Positions 30,603 through 30,821 of a stretch of DNA of 30,821 bases are shown in pieces; within the stretch, counting starts at the first letter, position 1; the number at the start of each line of letters is the position of its first letter. A model generated the notes under the pieces. That model made no database searches, was not told the origin of the DNA, and worked only from the letters and a program-made list of their open reading frames with translations. The stretch comes from an uncultured bacterium (GTDB taxonomy: Bacteria; Cyanobacteriota; Vampirovibrionia; Gastranaerophilales; Gastranaerophilaceae), in contig CASGAK010000072.1 in assembly GCA_949299435.1 (NCBI GenBank), positions 1 through 30,821 on the forward strand, read 5' to 3'. The position numbers and the translations under genes are program-made.

Positions 30603-30821
30603 TTATTTAGAATTTGCTTTACATTGACCAACTTCTTCATGTTTGTTGTTATAAGTATATTTTAGGGTGAAACATCTTTTGCTCTTTGCGTCTATGGATT
30701 TTCCTGCAATTTGTATATTACCTCTGTATGGGCAAGGTAAATATTCCATTGTTTTAAAATTGTTTGCTCCGAGGGCAGACATTTCGTTTAAAGTTTTATT
30801 TGCTGCTTGATTTTGATCTGC
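30603..30821 (-). CDS. 3' end of an unknown gene, truncated by the window edge
   Basis: On the minus strand, a frame is open from the window end to a TAA at 30603-30605, giving 72 residues without a start. The sequence includes NEMSALGANNFKTMEYLPCP, then a beta-like region with three Cys in all (CP near residue 31, RCF and QCK) ending KANSK. The spacing of Cys and the absence of hydrophobic segments would suit a small exported domain, but no family is recognised. The bidirectional terminator at 30566-30600 lies just beyond its stop. Coding status rests on the uninterrupted frame and terminator placement. Confidence 0.6.
   Translation of the reverse strand, partial: ADQNQAANKTLNEMSALGANNFKTMEYLPCPYRGNIQIAGKSIDAKSKRCFTLKYTYNNKHEEVGQCKANSK

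Overview
The window reads as chromosomal DNA of an AT-rich, Gram-negative-type, heterotrophic relative of the cyanobacteria, most likely Candidatus Gastranaerophilales (Vampirovibrionia, formerly Melainabacteria). The reasons are: a Ycf23/DUF561 gene, a family otherwise typical of cyanobacteria and plastids; outer-membrane genes (a TpsB/ShlB-type transporter, an OmpH/Skp-type chaperone and an MlaE permease) next to peptidoglycan genes; a prepilin-like protein; and several lineage-type proteins of unknown function. No photosynthesis gene, rRNA, tRNA, CRISPR array, insertion sequence or prophage was recognised. Taxonomy is inference from gene content.

Layout. 1-3149: a dcw-cluster fragment, murD (5' truncated by the window edge), ftsW and murG, overlapping in one transcription unit. 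3153-4165: an XRE regulator divergent from a prepilin-like gene, with a 28-bp perfect palindrome over a consensus promoter between them. 4223-7826: folC (apparently leaderless), a family 2 glycosyltransferase with an unusual Cys-rich tail, and ycf23. 7983-12017: a PDZ-less HtrA-type protease, a repeat-bearing surface-type protein of unknown function, ilvE and mlaE, mostly single units closed by clear terminators. 12120-16608: a response regulator overlapping a degenerate GspE/PilB-like protein, an unknown 294-residue protein, and a hybrid GAF histidine kinase with a degenerate N-terminal receiver. 16772-19510: two unknown genes, one with helical ends like an axial-filament protein and one with three EF-hand-like loops. 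19514-22107: a bifunctional Rel (p)ppGpp enzyme (apparently leaderless) and yggU. 22162-24869: a divergent tandem pair and a membrane protein of unknown function preceded by a leader ORF and a hairpin. 25026-27777: a zinc-ribbon protein, a 31-residue membrane microprotein and the bioDA operon. 27856-30545: an orphan TpsB-type transporter divergent from an OmpH/Skp-like chaperone. 30603-30821: the 3' end of an unknown gene.

How the parts fit. Most of the window is housekeeping: cell wall (murD, ftsW, murG), folate, branched-chain amino acids, biotin, stringent response and envelope biogenesis. The least explained parts are the degenerate secretion-type ATPase paired with a response regulator, the unknown structural-type genes at 8842 and 16772-19510, the leader-controlled membrane gene at 23466 and the microprotein at 25456. 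No complete new defence, secretion or mobile system can be demonstrated from the sequence; these are candidates only.
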